The notes: generated from the letters alone by a model not told the origin. Shown: positions 1 to 9,067, numbered from the stretch's first letter. The stretch is 64,000 bases of DNA from G958295935 sp965224235 (GCA_965224235.1 CBDCYP010000001.1:930001-994000), one strand, 5' to 3'. Translations and numbers: made by a program.

Positions 1-173
1 TGTGAATACCCGCCTGCCCCGGGAGTAGCCGCAAATCCTGCGCATCGCGCAGGGACGATGTCCCGATGGGTAGGAGGTCTTTTCGGGTCTGGCTGTCGTC
101 GCTCGACCGGCCCTGTCCAGCCCATTTTGAGCCTGCGAGTCTCCGATACCAGGTGTCCCAAAGGAGGTTCTCA

Positions 174-540
174 ATGATCAAAAATATCGCTACTGTCGCT
201 GTCTATGTCGACGACCAACAGTCTGCTCTGCGGTTTTGGACCGAGCAGGTGGGCTTCGAACAGAAGAAAAGAATGCCCATGGGACCATCGGGCGATTGGC
301 TGGAGGTTGGGCCAAGTGACGCAGAGTCCTGCCTGGTGATCTACCCAAAATCGATGATGGAGGACTGGGCTGAGCGGAAACCCTCTATCGTGTTCGAGTG
401 TGCCGCCATACAGAGCGCCTGTGACAGAGATGTCTTCCCGCGGGGTTGTGTTTACGCAAGAACCAAGAGCGATGCCGTGGGGAATGTTCGCCATATTCGA
501 GGACTTGAATGGCAATTGGTTTGGCCTGCGGGAAGCATGA
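174..540 (+). pseudogene. VOC (glyoxalase/bleomycin-resistance) family protein, frameshifted
   Basis: Starts at ATG 174 after a good AAGGAGG-type site; the N-terminal half reads as a VOC fold (IATVAVYVDDQQSALRFWTE). After about residue 85 the frame loses homology, but the +1 frame immediately resumes the family's C-terminal half (RGVVFTQEP, then MPWGMFAIFEDLNGNWFGL) and stops at TGA 538-540. A single indel near 430-434 therefore splits a gene of about 120 codons. The open frame that carries on past 540 reads into unrelated sequence, including an ABC-exporter fragment. Members of the superfamily are small metal-dependent lyases, dioxygenases or drug-binding proteins; the substrate here is unknown. 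A sequencing or assembly error cannot be excluded, but the region is rich in decay. Confidence 0.75.
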
Positions 541-549
541 GCCAGAGGC

Positions 550-620
550 TCAGCAACGGCGACATGGAGTTGCGCCCGTTGCTGATCGTCCTGATGCTGG
601 AGGTCGGAGTTCGAAGTATG
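550..620 (+). pseudogene. Short fragment of an ABC exporter gene (paralogue of the gene at 4116)
   Basis: Translation gives LSNGDMELRPLLIVLMLE, nearly identical to VSNGEMELRPLLIVLMLG in the first transmembrane domain of the fused ABC exporter (DNA about 4911-4985). DNA identity is high over about 60 nt and collapses on both sides. This is a relic of a gene copy or a short local duplication, with no independent coding function. Confidence 0.75.
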
Positions 621-763
621 AGTTCCAGGGCGCTAACGGATAGCGCGCTGTTGGCGTGTATGCGAAGTTGGCGGCCAGGACGCGAGATTGGGCAGGAGCA
701 GACCGAGTTCTGCTCTCGTTGACTGGTTAACGTCGATTCCGGCTAAGGCCTTTAAGATGCTTG

Positions 764-809
764 ATGCAGATCGTCGCTCACGGCAAATGCAGATCGTCGC
801 TCACGGCAA
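764..809 (+). repeat. Perfect 23-bp tandem duplication
   Basis: The unit beginning ATGCAGATCGTCGCTCACGG occurs twice head-to-tail at 764-786 and 787-809. It lies just upstream of the SDR start and would add 23 bp (a frame change) to any leader reading frame. It looks like a recent slippage or recombination event in the 5' region. Confidence 0.9.
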
Positions 810-849
810 ATCAGGCCCGGGTACAAGCGCATTAATTGGGAACGTCGAG

Positions 850-1695
850 ATGCAAGACAAGCCGCTAATAGGAAAAGTCGCGATCGTGACCGGCGCCGCC
901 AGCCCCATCGGTCTGGGCCGCGCCATGACGCTCGCTTTAGTGCGGGCCGGGGCCCGGGTCGCCATGCTGGACATTGACGAAGACTGGCTGGAGCAGACCG
1001 CCAACGAAGTCCGAGCGGTCGGTGGGGGTGACTGCGTTGTCCCCATGGTCTGCGACGTCTCGGACCCTGAGAGCGCAGAGGATGCGGTCCGCAAGACAAT
1101 AGCCGGGCTCGGAGACCTCCACGTCCTGATCAACAACGCGGGGACAATCAACCTTTCGGACCTCGGCGCCGGCAATCAGCCCAACTTCTGGGACATCTCA
1201 CCCGACACGTGGAACAAGATAGTGGCCGTCAATTGCAGCGGAGCGTTCTACATGGCCCGGTCAGTCGCGGGCCACATGCTCGCCCAGAAGTGGGGACGGA
1301 TAATAAGCGTCACGACCAGCGTCGACGCTATGTATCGGGAGGGGATGTGTCCCTACGGACCGTCCAAGGCTGGCCATGAGGCCCTGGTCGCCCTCATGGC
1401 CCGGGAATTGGAAGGCGCCGGAGTTACGGCCAACGTCCTCATCCCCGGCGGGATGACCGACACGAATATCATTCCCGAGGACATTGAGCACAATCGGGCG
1501 CGTCTCATGCGACCGGAGGTGATGCAAGCGCCGGCGGTGTGGCTCTCATCTGACGAGTCTGAAGGGACCAACGGCATGCGCATTATCGCGTACTACTGGG
1601 ATGAGAGTCTCCCCATCGAGGAGCGGCTTGAGAAGGCCGCAGCGCCCGCCGCCTGGCCCCAACTGGGCAAGCAGGCTATCCTCCCAGAGTTCTAG
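850..1695 (+). CDS. Short-chain dehydrogenase/reductase (SDR)
   Basis: About 281 residues of classical SDR. The cofactor motif is the slightly atypical TGAASPIGLG near the N terminus. NNAG follows, and the active-site region carries S and YGPSK (Tyr-x-x-x-Lys). I chose ATG 850 because homology begins at once (QDKPLIGKVAIVTGA); an upstream in-frame start at 688 would add a non-homologous leader containing the 23-bp tandem duplication. It is an NAD(P)H-dependent oxidoreductase of unknown substrate. The C terminus is longer than a minimal SDR, with a tail that could bind a second partner or substrate. Its stop codon (TAG 1693-1695) supplies the TA target flanking a 144-bp mobile element, so the insertion sits exactly at the gene end and leaves the protein intact. 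Confidence 0.85.
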   Translation: MQDKPLIGKVAIVTGAASPIGLGRAMTLALVRAGARVAMLDIDEDWLEQTANEVRAVGGGDCVVPMVCDVSDPESAEDAVRKTIAGLGDLHVLINNAGTINLSDLGAGNQPNFWDISPDTWNKIVAVNCSGAFYMARSVAGHMLAQKWGRIISVTTSVDAMYREGMCPYGPSKAGHEALVALMARELEGAGVTANVLIPGGMTDTNIIPEDIEHNRARLMRPEVMQAPAVWLSSDESEGTNGMRIIAYYWDESLPIEERLEKAAAPAAWPQLGKQAILPEF

Positions 1696-1838
1696 GAAAC
1701 CTCTGAACAACTCCGGGTTCCAATCCGTTCGCCCTGAGCTTGTCGAAGGGTTCTGGCCTCCTCCCCCACGGTGGGAGGATTCAGGAGGGGGGAACCTCCG
1801 CTCTGCCAAGCGCATCAGCGGCTTGTTCAGAGGTTCCC
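1695..1838 (+). mobile_element. 144-bp MITE-like element, copy A
   Basis: Bounded by inverted ends GGAAACCTCTGAACAA and TTGTTCAGAGGTTCCC, with TA on both sides (1693-1694 and 1839-1840). The interior contains CGCCCTGAGCTTGTCGAAGG and a CCTCCCCC..GGGAGG hairpin. Two more copies of exactly the same length lie at 26491-26634 (inverted) and 44794-44937. The TA flanks suggest mobilisation by an IS630/Tc1-mariner-type transposase, which is not present in the window. Confidence 0.85.
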
Positions 1839-2067
1839 TAGTAGTGGATTGGTTCGACCGTTGAGACGGAAGACCATATGTCGCCAACCCAAAACGCCTG
1901 ATCACGGCGCCGACGAGCCTGACCCGGCACGTTGTGCCGGTTGGCGCGACGAGTGGTTGTAGACTTATCGACAAAGCGGGCTTATGCGCCCCTCGCATTG
2001 GTCGGTCCTGCCAAATGGGGCCGACTGTCGTAAAACGGCCGGGGCACGCAATTGAGGAGGCCAAACT

Positions 2068-2463
2068 TTGGCAACGAAGACAGAGCTTAAAGTCCCCAGG
2101 GTAGTCCACGGCACCCGGCCGGCAAGCACCACGGCACAGACTCCCGGTTTGGAGCGTCGCCCGGCTATCGACAGCGCTACGGTCGGCGCCAGCAAGATCT
2201 GGTTCGGTACCGTCACCTCAGCTCCCAATCACATGGGTCCCCCCCACCAGCACGGGGAGGCTGAGACCGCCGCGTACGTGATATCGGGCCACGTCCGCGT
2301 CTACTACGGGGAGGACTTCAAAGAATGGGTAGAGGCAGGACCGGGTGACTACCTCTTCGTACCGGCCCACCTGTGGCACATTGAGGAAAACCCCTACGAC
2401 GTGCCGTCGGAACAATTTCTCGCCCGCGGTCCGGACAACATCGTCATCAACATGGAGCAGTAG
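2068..2463 (+). CDS. Cupin domain protein
   Basis: 131 residues, starting at TTG 2068 six to eight bases after GAGGAGG. The core reads as a cupin_2 barrel: motif 1 is HQHGEAETAAYVISG with two His and a Glu as metal ligands, followed by GDYLFVPAHLWHIEEN with the distal His of motif 2. Small single-domain cupins act as metal-dependent isomerases, dioxygenases or binding proteins, and the substrate cannot be told from sequence. It follows the SDR on the same strand, but a mobile element and about 230 bp separate them, so co-transcription is uncertain. Confidence 0.85.
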   Translation: MATKTELKVPRVVHGTRPASTTAQTPGLERRPAIDSATVGASKIWFGTVTSAPNHMGPPHQHGEAETAAYVISGHVRVYYGEDFKEWVEAGPGDYLFVPAHLWHIEENPYDVPSEQFLARGPDNIVINMEQ

Positions 2464-2477
2464 ACGTTCAGGCCCGC

Positions 2478-3173
2478 CTACGCTTCGCAACACACCGCTC
2501 GACACCTGCGCACGCCGTAGAAACAACCGCGGCAAAAGCAGACCTTGGGCGCATGGTGTTCATGCTCTTCGTGATGACCTGAAAAGTTCTCCATGCCCTC
2601 CTTGACGAACCAGGGAATCAAGAGCAAGGCTGACACAGGGTCAGCCCACCACCATGAAAGCAAAGCGTTGAACCCCAGGCCTATCAGGATGGTCAGGTCC
2701 TGAATGTCGCACAACAGGGTTTCCATAGCCTCCGCTCTCAACGACCGGGATTGCATCCGGGTGGCGATGCGCATCTTGCCAACGTAAAGGCCGCTCATCA
2801 CAACAGCGCTTGCAACCACAATCCCAACACCTACAAGGCTCGGCTGTGCCTCAGGCAGCCACCCCAGCAGATTAGCCCCTGAATGAATGGCAATGTACGC
2901 CGCCAGCAGAAAGAAGCTGAGCCCCAGTAGTCTCTGTGCCGTTCTCTCCGCGGCCTCTTCCTCCAATCCCTCCCACTCTCCCCGCAACCGCCACACCAGG
3001 ACCCCGCCGGCGAAAAGCTCGACGATGCTGTCCAGACCGAAAGCAAGGAGGGCCACACTCCCGGCATGAACGCCTGCCCACAAAGAAACCCCGGCTTCTA
3101 CCAGGTTCCACAGCAGTCCGGCAATAACCAGAATAAGAGCCGTTCGGCGAAGGGCATCCAGTTCAAGGGCCAA
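2478..3173 (-). CDS. Cation-efflux-like multi-pass membrane protein
   Basis: 231 residues with about five to six hydrophobic segments. AGSVALLAFGLDSIVELFAG resembles the metal-binding helix 2 of cation diffusion facilitators (D-x-x-x-E near 48-52), and LRAEAMETLLCDIQDL resembles helix 5 with a further acidic/His-type site. The C terminus ends in HHEEHEHH and a Cys-rich tail (CFCRGCFYG), plausible for soft-metal binding. It lacks the long cytoplasmic domain of typical CDFs and resembles the shorter TMEM163-like branch. Function as a divalent metal exporter is an inference from family. Confidence 0.7.
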   Translation of the reverse strand: MALELDALRRTALILVIAGLLWNLVEAGVSLWAGVHAGSVALLAFGLDSIVELFAGGVLVWRLRGEWEGLEEEAAERTAQRLLGLSFFLLAAYIAIHSGANLLGWLPEAQPSLVGVGIVVASAVVMSGLYVGKMRIATRMQSRSLRAEAMETLLCDIQDLTILIGLGFNALLSWWWADPVSALLLIPWFVKEGMENFSGHHEEHEHHAPKVCFCRGCFYGVRRCRAVCCEA

Positions 3174-3204
3174 GGATGGTTTCTCCTTCCTTCACGTTAC
3201 GTCG

Positions 3205-3493
3205 TCTGAGAGGGTATCTAACAAGTCCCAGTGTCACCCTGAGAGGCTGTGAATTTATGGCGAAACCCGCGGCTTTCAGTCTCAATTTAACTTCGCAAAC
3301 GGTCTCAATAAGACGACTCCGGGGGATTCATTCACGGCCTCTGAGCGCCCACCTGTCACCCTGAGCGAAGTCGAAGGGTCTGGGGTCGAGGGGCGGTTCA
3401 CCCAGCTTGGCAGACATTTGATGTTTCGTTCCACTGACGATGAAAAACGTTTACAGTCCGGTCCAACGGCGCCTTCTTAGACACCCTTTGAGG
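3205..3493 (+). mobile_element. MITE-like element with TCTGAGAGGGTATCTAA ends
   Basis: Left end TCTGAGAGGGTATCTAA (3205-3221) and right end TTAGACACCCTTTGAGG (3477-3493) are imperfect inverted repeats. A second member with the same ends lies at 46061-46202. The interior holds a nested 97-bp element (3244-3340) and the dispersed repeat CACCCTGAGCGAAGTCGAAG at about 3357-3376. No coding sequence was found inside. Confidence 0.7.
3244..3340 (+). mobile_element. 97-bp miniature derivative of the IS1182-like element
   Basis: Ends AGGCTGTGAATTTAT and (as reverse complement) AGGCCGTGAATGAATC match the ends of the IS at 56205-57822. It is flanked by a 5-bp direct repeat CTGAG (3239-3243, 3341-3345). 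The IS itself is flanked by CTCAG, the same site read on the other strand. Too short to encode a protein; presumably mobilised in trans. Confidence 0.75.
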
Positions 3494-3682
3494 TGGATCC
3501 CGTTAGTTGGACAGGAAAGAGGCAATATTGAGTGAGGGTCTCGCCGCTCCCGCATAAAATTCTGCGCCAGCTTCTGGCGACCAACTCTCAGCTGTTGACT
3601 CTTCGTCCTGGGGCGCCTCGCCGTATGCCTTTCGGAGTGTCCAATGCTCTACACCGACGGGATTTGATGGGAGGAATTGGCA

Positions 3683-4113
3683 GTGGAGGTTGCGGCAGGC
3701 CTCATTCAAGACTCAATGACCTTGGGTATTGCACTACATGAGACGCCAGATCTTCATCGAAGGGCGCCGGAACTGGCCAGCCGACTTGATAAAATCGCAA
3801 TGCCGGTCGACGCCTTCTCGTCGTAGCCTCCGACGTTCTCGAAAACGCGCTTTCCAGAGAATTGCGCGGCGTCTCGCACTATCCTTGCGAAAGACAGAAT
3901 GCTGCCCAATTACCGCGACTCGTCCCCGTACTTTGGTACACGCTACGGACTGGAGATCATAGGGAAGCTGCGGGACGTCGAACGCTTTCCGGGAGTTGGA
4001 ATCACTCCGCCAGCCATGCAAAGCAGACCCGCACCGAGGTACCTCGACCCGTTGGCGGGCCATCCTCTAGGATGTCGGCAGCCGCATCGGATGCGGTGAA
4101 GTCTGGGGTTTAA
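3683..4113 (+). pseudogene. Degraded unknown gene upstream of the ABC exporter
   Basis: GTG 3683 follows a GGGAGGA site with normal spacing. The frame gives 47 protein-like residues (AAGLIQDSMTLGIALHETPD) and then a stop at 3824-3826. The -1 frame continues sensibly from about 3811 (LLVVASDVLENALSRELRGV) to a stop at 4111-4113, three bases before the exporter's start. I do not recognise the family. The second half becomes low-complexity and Arg/Ser-rich, so either the gene is decaying or only part of it is real. If intact in relatives it would be the first gene of an operon with the exporter. Confidence 0.35.
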
Positions 4114-4115
4114 CG

Positions 4116-7100
4116 ATGTATTTTGACTGGCGTCTTTTCGGTCTGACCCGCGGTGTGAGACTCCGGATACTTTTCGCGGCCGCACTGGGCTTGATAGCAG
4201 TGGGCGCCGGAGTCGCCCGGTTGGCCGTCTCAGGCGTCGTGATTTACAGGGTCCTGGCCGGGCAGGCGAGCTTCTCGACGCTCGCGTTGCCGCTGTCGAC
4301 CATCGCGGCGCTGATCATAGTGCGCAGTCTGTTTCAATTCTGGCAGAACGCGGCGAGCCACCATACGGCGAATATCGTCAAGATCAGGCTGCGTCACGAG
4401 GTCTACGGACACGCGTTGAAACTCGGCCCGGGGTACTTCGATCGAAACAGGACCGGTGACGTGGTTCTCACGCTGGTGGAAGGCGTCGAGCGCCTCGAGA
4501 CGTTCTTCGGACAGTACCTTTCTCAGATCATCGTGTCCGCGATCGCTCCAATCGCCATATTCGCGTTCATGGCAACGCTCGATATCTATATTGCGCTCAT
4601 CTTCCTCGCGTTCGCCATTCTCACGCTCGCGGTACCTGCCATGTTCCACCGTTGGAATCGAGAAAGCAGCTACAGACGTCGCAAGTCTTATGGCGAATTG
4701 GGTTCGGATTTTCTGGACAGCGTTCAGGGTCTCGCAACTCTGAAAGCGTTCGGGCAGAGCAAAAACAGGGGCAGGGACCTGGCACAGCGCGCTCATCACC
4801 TCTACCGGAGCACGATGGGCGTCGTCGCTGCCAATGGAGTGACAAGCGGAGCATCCATCTTCTTCATGGCGACGGGCGCCGCAGTCGCTCTGGCAGTCGG
4901 CGCGGTTCGCGTCAGCAACGGGGAAATGGAGCTGCGCCCGCTGCTGATCGTGCTGATGCTGGGCGCTGAAGTGTTCAGGCCCATGCGAGAACTGACCAAC
5001 CTCTACCACCAGGGGATGGCCGTGCTCTCTTCCTCGCAGAGCGTGTTTGGAATTATCGACGAGCAGGTCCAGGTTCTCGATCCGGAACCGGCCGCAGATC
5101 GACCGGCGCCTCAAATCAGACCGGAAGTCTCGTTTGAAGGGGTCACGTTCGGGTACGACGGCGGACAGAGGCCGGCGCTCCATGATGTGTCGTTCAGGCT
5201 GCGTAAAGGCGAGACCCTCGGGGTGGTGGGCGCGAGCGGGGCAGGAAAGTCGACCCTGGTCTGGCTTATGTACAGGTTCTACGATCCCCAGGCTGGATCG
5301 ATCAAACTCGGCGGCCACGACCTCCGCGAACTCCCCGTCAGCGCAATCAGGGACAACATATCGGTCGTCACGCAAGATACGTACCTGTTCCACGGGACGG
5401 TCGCTGACAATCTGCGTTTCGGAAAACCGGGCGCTACCCCGCGGGAATTGGAGGAGGCCGCCCGCGCTGCGAACGCCCACGAATTCATCTTGCACCTGCC
5501 GCACGGCTACGACACAGTGGTCGGTGAGCGGGCGGTCCGGCTGTCGGGAGGTCAACGGCAGCGATTGGCGATTGCAAGGGCGTTGTTAAAAGATGCCCCG
5601 ATTCTCCTGCTGGATGAGGCGCTTTCCAGCGTGGATGCCGAGAACGAGTCCGTCATACAGGGCGCGCTCGACCGACTGATGGAGAACAGAACGACGCTGG
5701 TCATTGCTCACCGTCTTTCGAGCATCATCAACGCCGATCGCATCCTGGTTCTGGACGAAGGTCAGGCTGTGGAGATCGGGACTCACACTGAATTGATCGC
5801 CGCCGATGGGACGTATGCCGGCCTGATGCGTCAGCAGACCCATATGGGCGTCGGCGAGGCTGTTCCCAGCGCTGCGGAAATAGCGCGGACCGACGTCTCT
5901 GCGGCCCATGCGCCAGATCTTTCGCATCTGTCCACTGGTCACGGGCGCCATCATCCGCCGCAGTCCCGTGCCTCGACGGATCGCGAAGAGGTCGACATTC
6001 GGTCCCTTACAGTCTGGTTGCGGCTGTTCGGGCTGGTTCGGCCGGTTAGATTTCAGTTCCTGGGCACACTCGCCTTGGGTATGCTCCATCACGGCTCGGT
6101 CATCGTCCTGGGTGCGCTCAGCGCGCTCCTGGTCGGCGCAGTATTCCGCGACGAACCCTTGACGATCCCGCTGATTCTCATGTGCGTCTTCGCTCCCCTT
6201 TCGTCACTCCTCTTCTTCCTGGAGACGTGGCAGGCGCACGACATGGCGTACAGGCTGATGGCGAGAATGCGAATAGACCTCTACGAGAAGATGGAGCCGC
6301 TGGCGCCTGCGTACATGGTCCGGCGTCGCTCGGGCGACATCGTCAGCGTTGTCGGGGGCGATGTCGAGACGGTCGAGTTCTTTTTTGCCCACGCGATTTC
6401 GCCGATGATCGTCGCAGTCCTGATACCGGGCGGACTTCTCGTAGCGCTGGCCGTCATATCATGGCCGATCGCCGTAGCGCTGGCGCCATTCCTGGTGGCA
6501 GTGGCCGTCAGCCCGTTCTTCGCCAACACACGCATCGAGCGTCTCGGCATCGAGATCCGCGGCCGCATGGGGGACATTCACGCCTACATGGTCGACAGTA
6601 TTCAGGGGATGCGGGAGATCTCCGCATTCGGACGCGGGGCCGACCGGAACGATGAGCTAAGCAAGAAGGGTTGGGCCTATGCCAGCCACCTGGTCAGGTT
6701 CCAGAAGTCTCAGGCGTTCCAGATCGGCTTCATGGAAGCCATGATGGGGCTGGGAAGCCTCGCGGTCCTGGCGACAGGTGTCTGGCTGGTACTCGAGGGC
6801 CAGATGGACCGGACCCGGCTGCCGCTCGTAAGTGTGCTCGCTCTGGCTTCGTTCAGCCCGGTGATGGAGTTGGCCCGCACTATGAAACAGATGATGGAAA
6901 CGCTGGCCTCTTCACGGCGCATACTCGCAATTCACGACGAATCGGTTCCGGTGCGAGACGGCCCGGGCGTGACGGAAGGCGCTGACGGGAGGCTCTCTGC
7001 GACGCCCTCAATTGAGTTTCAGGACGTGGCCTTTGCCTACTCGGAAGGCGATCCTCAGGCGCTTGCTGATGTGTCGTTCGGGATAAGGTCGGGGCAGACC

Positions 7101-7757
7101 GTGGCCATCGTGGGCCGCTCGGGCGCCGGCAAAACTACCATCGCCTATCTCATGATGCGCTTCTGGGACCCGGACCAGGGCGACATTATGGTGCAAGGCA
7201 ACAGACTGGACGAGTTTCGGCTCGACGACGTACGCGGCCGTATGGCGCTCGTCGCGCAGGATACGTATCTGTTCAACGATACGGTCCGCGAAAACATTCG
7301 ACTCGGGAGGCAGGACGCCACCGACTCGGAGGTGGAAGAGGCCGCCAGCCAGGCCAACGCCCGGGAGTTCATCGAGTCGTTCCCTGACGGTTACGACACT
7401 CGGGTTGGAGAGAGGGGCATGCAGCTTTCGGGCGGCCAGAGGCAGAGGGTCGCGATTGCCCGCGCTATTCTCAAGAACGCTCCGATCCTGATCCTGGACG
7501 AGGCCACGTCGCACCTGGACGCCATCAGCGAGGCGACCGTCCGAGACGCCCTCGATCGGCTCATGGCGGGCAGAACAACCGTCGTGATAGCGCACAGACT
7601 GTCGACGATTCGCGACGTGGACAACATACTGGTCCTCGATAAGGGACAGGTCGTCGAGCAAGGCACACACGAGCAACTCCTGTCGCGCGGCGGGATTTAC
7701 TCTCAGCTCGTGTCGGCGCAAATTGCAGGACCGGCTGACACCCACCGGCCAGTCTAG
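4116..7757 (+). CDS. Fused two-module ABC exporter (TMD-NBD-TMD-NBD)
   Basis: 1213 residues encode a complete ABC exporter in one chain. Module 1 has a six-helix transmembrane domain (about 15-310) and an ATPase with Walker A GASGAGKST (372-380), signature LSGGQRQR and Walker B ILLLDEALS. After a His-rich linker, module 2 repeats this with TMD (about 635-930), Walker A GRSGAGKTT (1000-1008), LSGGQRQR and ILILDEATS. Both sites look catalytically competent, although site 1 has DEALS instead of DEATS. The layout resembles heterodimeric exporters of the CydDC or multidrug type joined head to tail; the two halves are usually separate genes. The substrate (thiol, lipid, drug) is unknown. A 60-nt relic of the same sequence type lies at 550-620. 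Confidence 0.9.
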   Translation: MYFDWRLFGLTRGVRLRILFAAALGLIAVGAGVARLAVSGVVIYRVLAGQASFSTLALPLSTIAALIIVRSLFQFWQNAASHHTANIVKIRLRHEVYGHALKLGPGYFDRNRTGDVVLTLVEGVERLETFFGQYLSQIIVSAIAPIAIFAFMATLDIYIALIFLAFAILTLAVPAMFHRWNRESSYRRRKSYGELGSDFLDSVQGLATLKAFGQSKNRGRDLAQRAHHLYRSTMGVVAANGVTSGASIFFMATGAAVALAVGAVRVSNGEMELRPLLIVLMLGAEVFRPMRELTNLYHQGMAVLSSSQSVFGIIDEQVQVLDPEPAADRPAPQIRPEVSFEGVTFGYDGGQRPALHDVSFRLRKGETLGVVGASGAGKSTLVWLMYRFYDPQAGSIKLGGHDLRELPVSAIRDNISVVTQDTYLFHGTVADNLRFGKPGATPRELEEAARAANAHEFILHLPHGYDTVVGERAVRLSGGQRQRLAIARALLKDAPILLLDEALSSVDAENESVIQGALDRLMENRTTLVIAHRLSSIINADRILVLDEGQAVEIGTHTELIAADGTYAGLMRQQTHMGVGEAVPSAAEIARTDVSAAHAPDLSHLSTGHGRHHPPQSRASTDREEVDIRSLTVWLRLFGLVRPVRFQFLGTLALGMLHHGSVIVLGALSALLVGAVFRDEPLTIPLILMCVFAPLSSLLFFLETWQAHDMAYRLMARMRIDLYEKMEPLAPAYMVRRRSGDIVSVVGGDVETVEFFFAHAISPMIVAVLIPGGLLVALAVISWPIAVALAPFLVAVAVSPFFANTRIERLGIEIRGRMGDIHAYMVDSIQGMREISAFGRGADRNDELSKKGWAYASHLVRFQKSQAFQIGFMEAMMGLGSLAVLATGVWLVLEGQMDRTRLPLVSVLALASFSPVMELARTMKQMMETLASSRRILAIHDESVPVRDGPGVTEGADGRLSATPSIEFQDVAFAYSEGDPQALADVSFGIRSGQTVAIVGRSGAGKTTIAYLMMRFWDPDQGDIMVQGNRLDEFRLDDVRGRMALVAQDTYLFNDTVRENIRLGRQDATDSEVEEAASQANAREFIESFPDGYDTRVGERGMQLSGGQRQRVAIARAILKNAPILILDEATSHLDAISEATVRDALDRLMAGRTTVVIAHRLSTIRDVDNILVLDKGQVVEQGTHEQLLSRGGIYSQLVSAQIAGPADTHRPV

Positions 7758-8073
7758 CCTCCGCCGGGCCTCTCCTACACGGGAGACGTATGCGTAACCG
7801 TCATTCCGGCCTCCGAGCCGGAACCCAGAGGCGGGGATTCACCATTGAACAACGTGTCGAATCTTGCGGCTATGCCTCCCCACGCTTTATTTCGCGAAGG
7901 TCTCCACGCGGGACGCCTCGTTGACCGTTTCGGGATACGACGAGCGGCGCCCGTTCCCCAAACGATTCCCAGCGTAAAGTTCGGCGATCGTCGCTTCAAT
8001 GATGATCCGCGGCGGGAATAGCCGTTGCTGGAGTATCCTTACTTTCCTTTACTCAAATAGTAAGGAGGGGCAC
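7758..8073. other. Intergenic region with an extragenic palindromic repeat
   Basis: No credible gene. A dispersed palindromic repeat at about 7801-7843 (core ATTCCGGCCTCCGAGCCGGAA) recurs at about 50713-50755 with the same flanks. The 3' part leads to the AAGGAGGG ribosome-binding site of the AbrB gene. Confidence 0.6.
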
Positions 8074-8412
8074 ATGGACGTTTCCGCCCGTGTAAGTTCG
8101 AGAGGCCAAATCACGATTCCTCGTGCGGCACGTGAGGCGCTCTCTATAAGGGAGGGCGACGAAGTCCTCTTCAGGGTCGAGGGCCAGAGCGCGATGATCG
8201 CGCGCAGCCCGGACCTTTTGCAACTCGCCGGTTCGGTGAGCGTACCGGCGCCGAAACGTGGCACGCCCTGGGATAATGAGAGACCCTGGGCAGTAACGCC
8301 AATCTCAGCAACTCATCGTTTCACCCTTCATCCGCATGAGCGGCGTATTGCGTATTCCGCCCGTCCGGTTCCCCCGGTTCGTTACAATGATGACCGGCAG
8401 CCCAGAGCCTGA
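8074..8412 (+). CDS. AbrB/MazE-type DNA-binding protein with an aberrant C terminus
   Basis: ATG 8074 sits after TAAGGAGGGG. Residues 1-50 are a swapped-hairpin AbrB domain (VSSRGQITIPRAAREALSIR, then EGDEVLFRVEG), as in antitoxins that bind their own promoter. Relatives usually end soon after GTPWD with a short basic tail. Here the frame changes character at about residue 66 and from base 8332 it reads a reverse-strand fragment of an F420-type oxidoreductase gene. The last 25 or so residues are therefore not native. DNA binding may survive, but toxin neutralisation by the C-terminal tail probably does not. No intact PIN or MazF toxin is adjacent. Confidence 0.7.
   Translation: MDVSARVSSRGQITIPRAAREALSIREGDEVLFRVEGQSAMIARSPDLLQLAGSVSVPAPKRGTPWDNERPWAVTPISATHRFTLHPHERRIAYSARPVPPVRYNDDRQPRA
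8332..8403 (-). pseudogene. Fragment of the deazaflavin-dependent oxidoreductase gene
   Basis: Over 8341-8400 the sequence matches 9781-9840 at 55 of 60 positions without gaps. The matching part encodes the VIIVTNRGNRTGAIRKTPLM region of the intact gene at 9505-9939. The fragment overlaps the 3' end of the AbrB reading frame on the opposite strand. Confidence 0.8.
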
Positions 8413-8436
8413 ACACGGGTTTGGCCGAGGCGCTAA

Positions 8437-8658
8437 TCACCGTGCGGGTGGCAGCTTCTCAATCGTAGCCTCTCCGTCATTCAAGGCATCCATACAAACT
8501 CGGCTGCCCCAGAGAAGGGTCATGCCCAGCAGAGGAACGCTGTCCGATTCCAGCGCCAGCACGTCAGACGGGCGACCGTGCCAGGACACCGATCCAAGGT
8601 AGACCTGAAAGTCGAACAGCTCTACCGTGGCAGGCCTATGCCTAACCCTGTGTGGCAT
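8437..8658 (-). pseudogene. C-terminal remnant of a clan AA aspartic protease
   Basis: 73 residues containing VYLGSVSWHGRPSDVLALES and PLLGMTLLWGSRV, which match the C-terminal half of small retropepsin-like proteins in Chloroflexota that have a chromosomal toxin/antitoxin-like distribution. The N-terminal half, which would carry the catalytic DTG (usually VDTGF), is absent and cannot be found upstream, where the DUF2283 gene begins. It is probably inactive. The family call is from memory of these short proteins. Confidence 0.55.
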
Positions 8659-9067
8659 CAGATCGCCCCGCTACACCCACAGGCCCCCGCCTACCCGGTA
8701 TCAATTCAACCGGCGTCGGAATCAGCCACTCCGCTCCCGCCTTTATCGCTCCCCGCACCCGGCCGTCGCGGGCCAGCTTACGCACCCTCCGTTCCGACAC
8801 GCCCAAGCGGATAGCCGCCTCCCGCACCGTGACGTTGGCGACATCATCGGCCGGGGCCTCGGACGCAAGCTCGAACTCGACGGGGCTCGGCTCCTTGAGC
8901 GTGCTCATCTCGTGGATAAGAAAGCCGATAACCTCGCCGTCGTCGTCCAGGCGCTTGAGGATGCGCTCGTCGTCGGTGGGGGTGAAGTAGCCTTCCCTGA
9001 ACGCCCACAGCACCTCAAGCATGTCCCCTTCGTGGTCGTACGAGACAATCACCTTTCTGCTCGTCAT
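8642..9067 (-). CDS. DUF2283 protein fused to a helix-turn-helix (excisionase-like) domain
   Basis: 141 residues. Residues 1-60 (KVIVSYDHEGDMLEVLW and later GEVIGFLIHEMS) are the DUF2283 fold. Residues about 80-125 (TVREAAIRLGVSERRVRKLA, then AGAEWLIP) are a MerR/excisionase-type HTH. DUF2283 proteins often sit beside DUF4258-like RNase toxins; here a nuclease-like reading frame lies directly upstream (9118-9486). Role as an antitoxin and autoregulator is an inference from that pairing. An AGGAGAGAG ribosome site precedes the start. Confidence 0.75.
   Translation of the reverse strand: MTSRKVIVSYDHEGDMLEVLWAFREGYFTPTDDERILKRLDDDGEVIGFLIHEMSTLKEPSPVEFELASEAPADDVANVTVREAAIRLGVSERRVRKLARDGRVRGAIKAGAEWLIPTPVELIPGRRGPVGVAGRSDATQG

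Noticed and set aside
66..173. Extension of the VOC reading frame to an upstream start
   Set aside because: No homology in the first 36 codons; ATG 174 has the better ribosome site.
4230..5555. 441-codon open frame antisense to the ABC exporter
   Set aside because: No recognisable fold, low complexity in Arg/Glu/His; a shadow of the exporter's high-GC codons.
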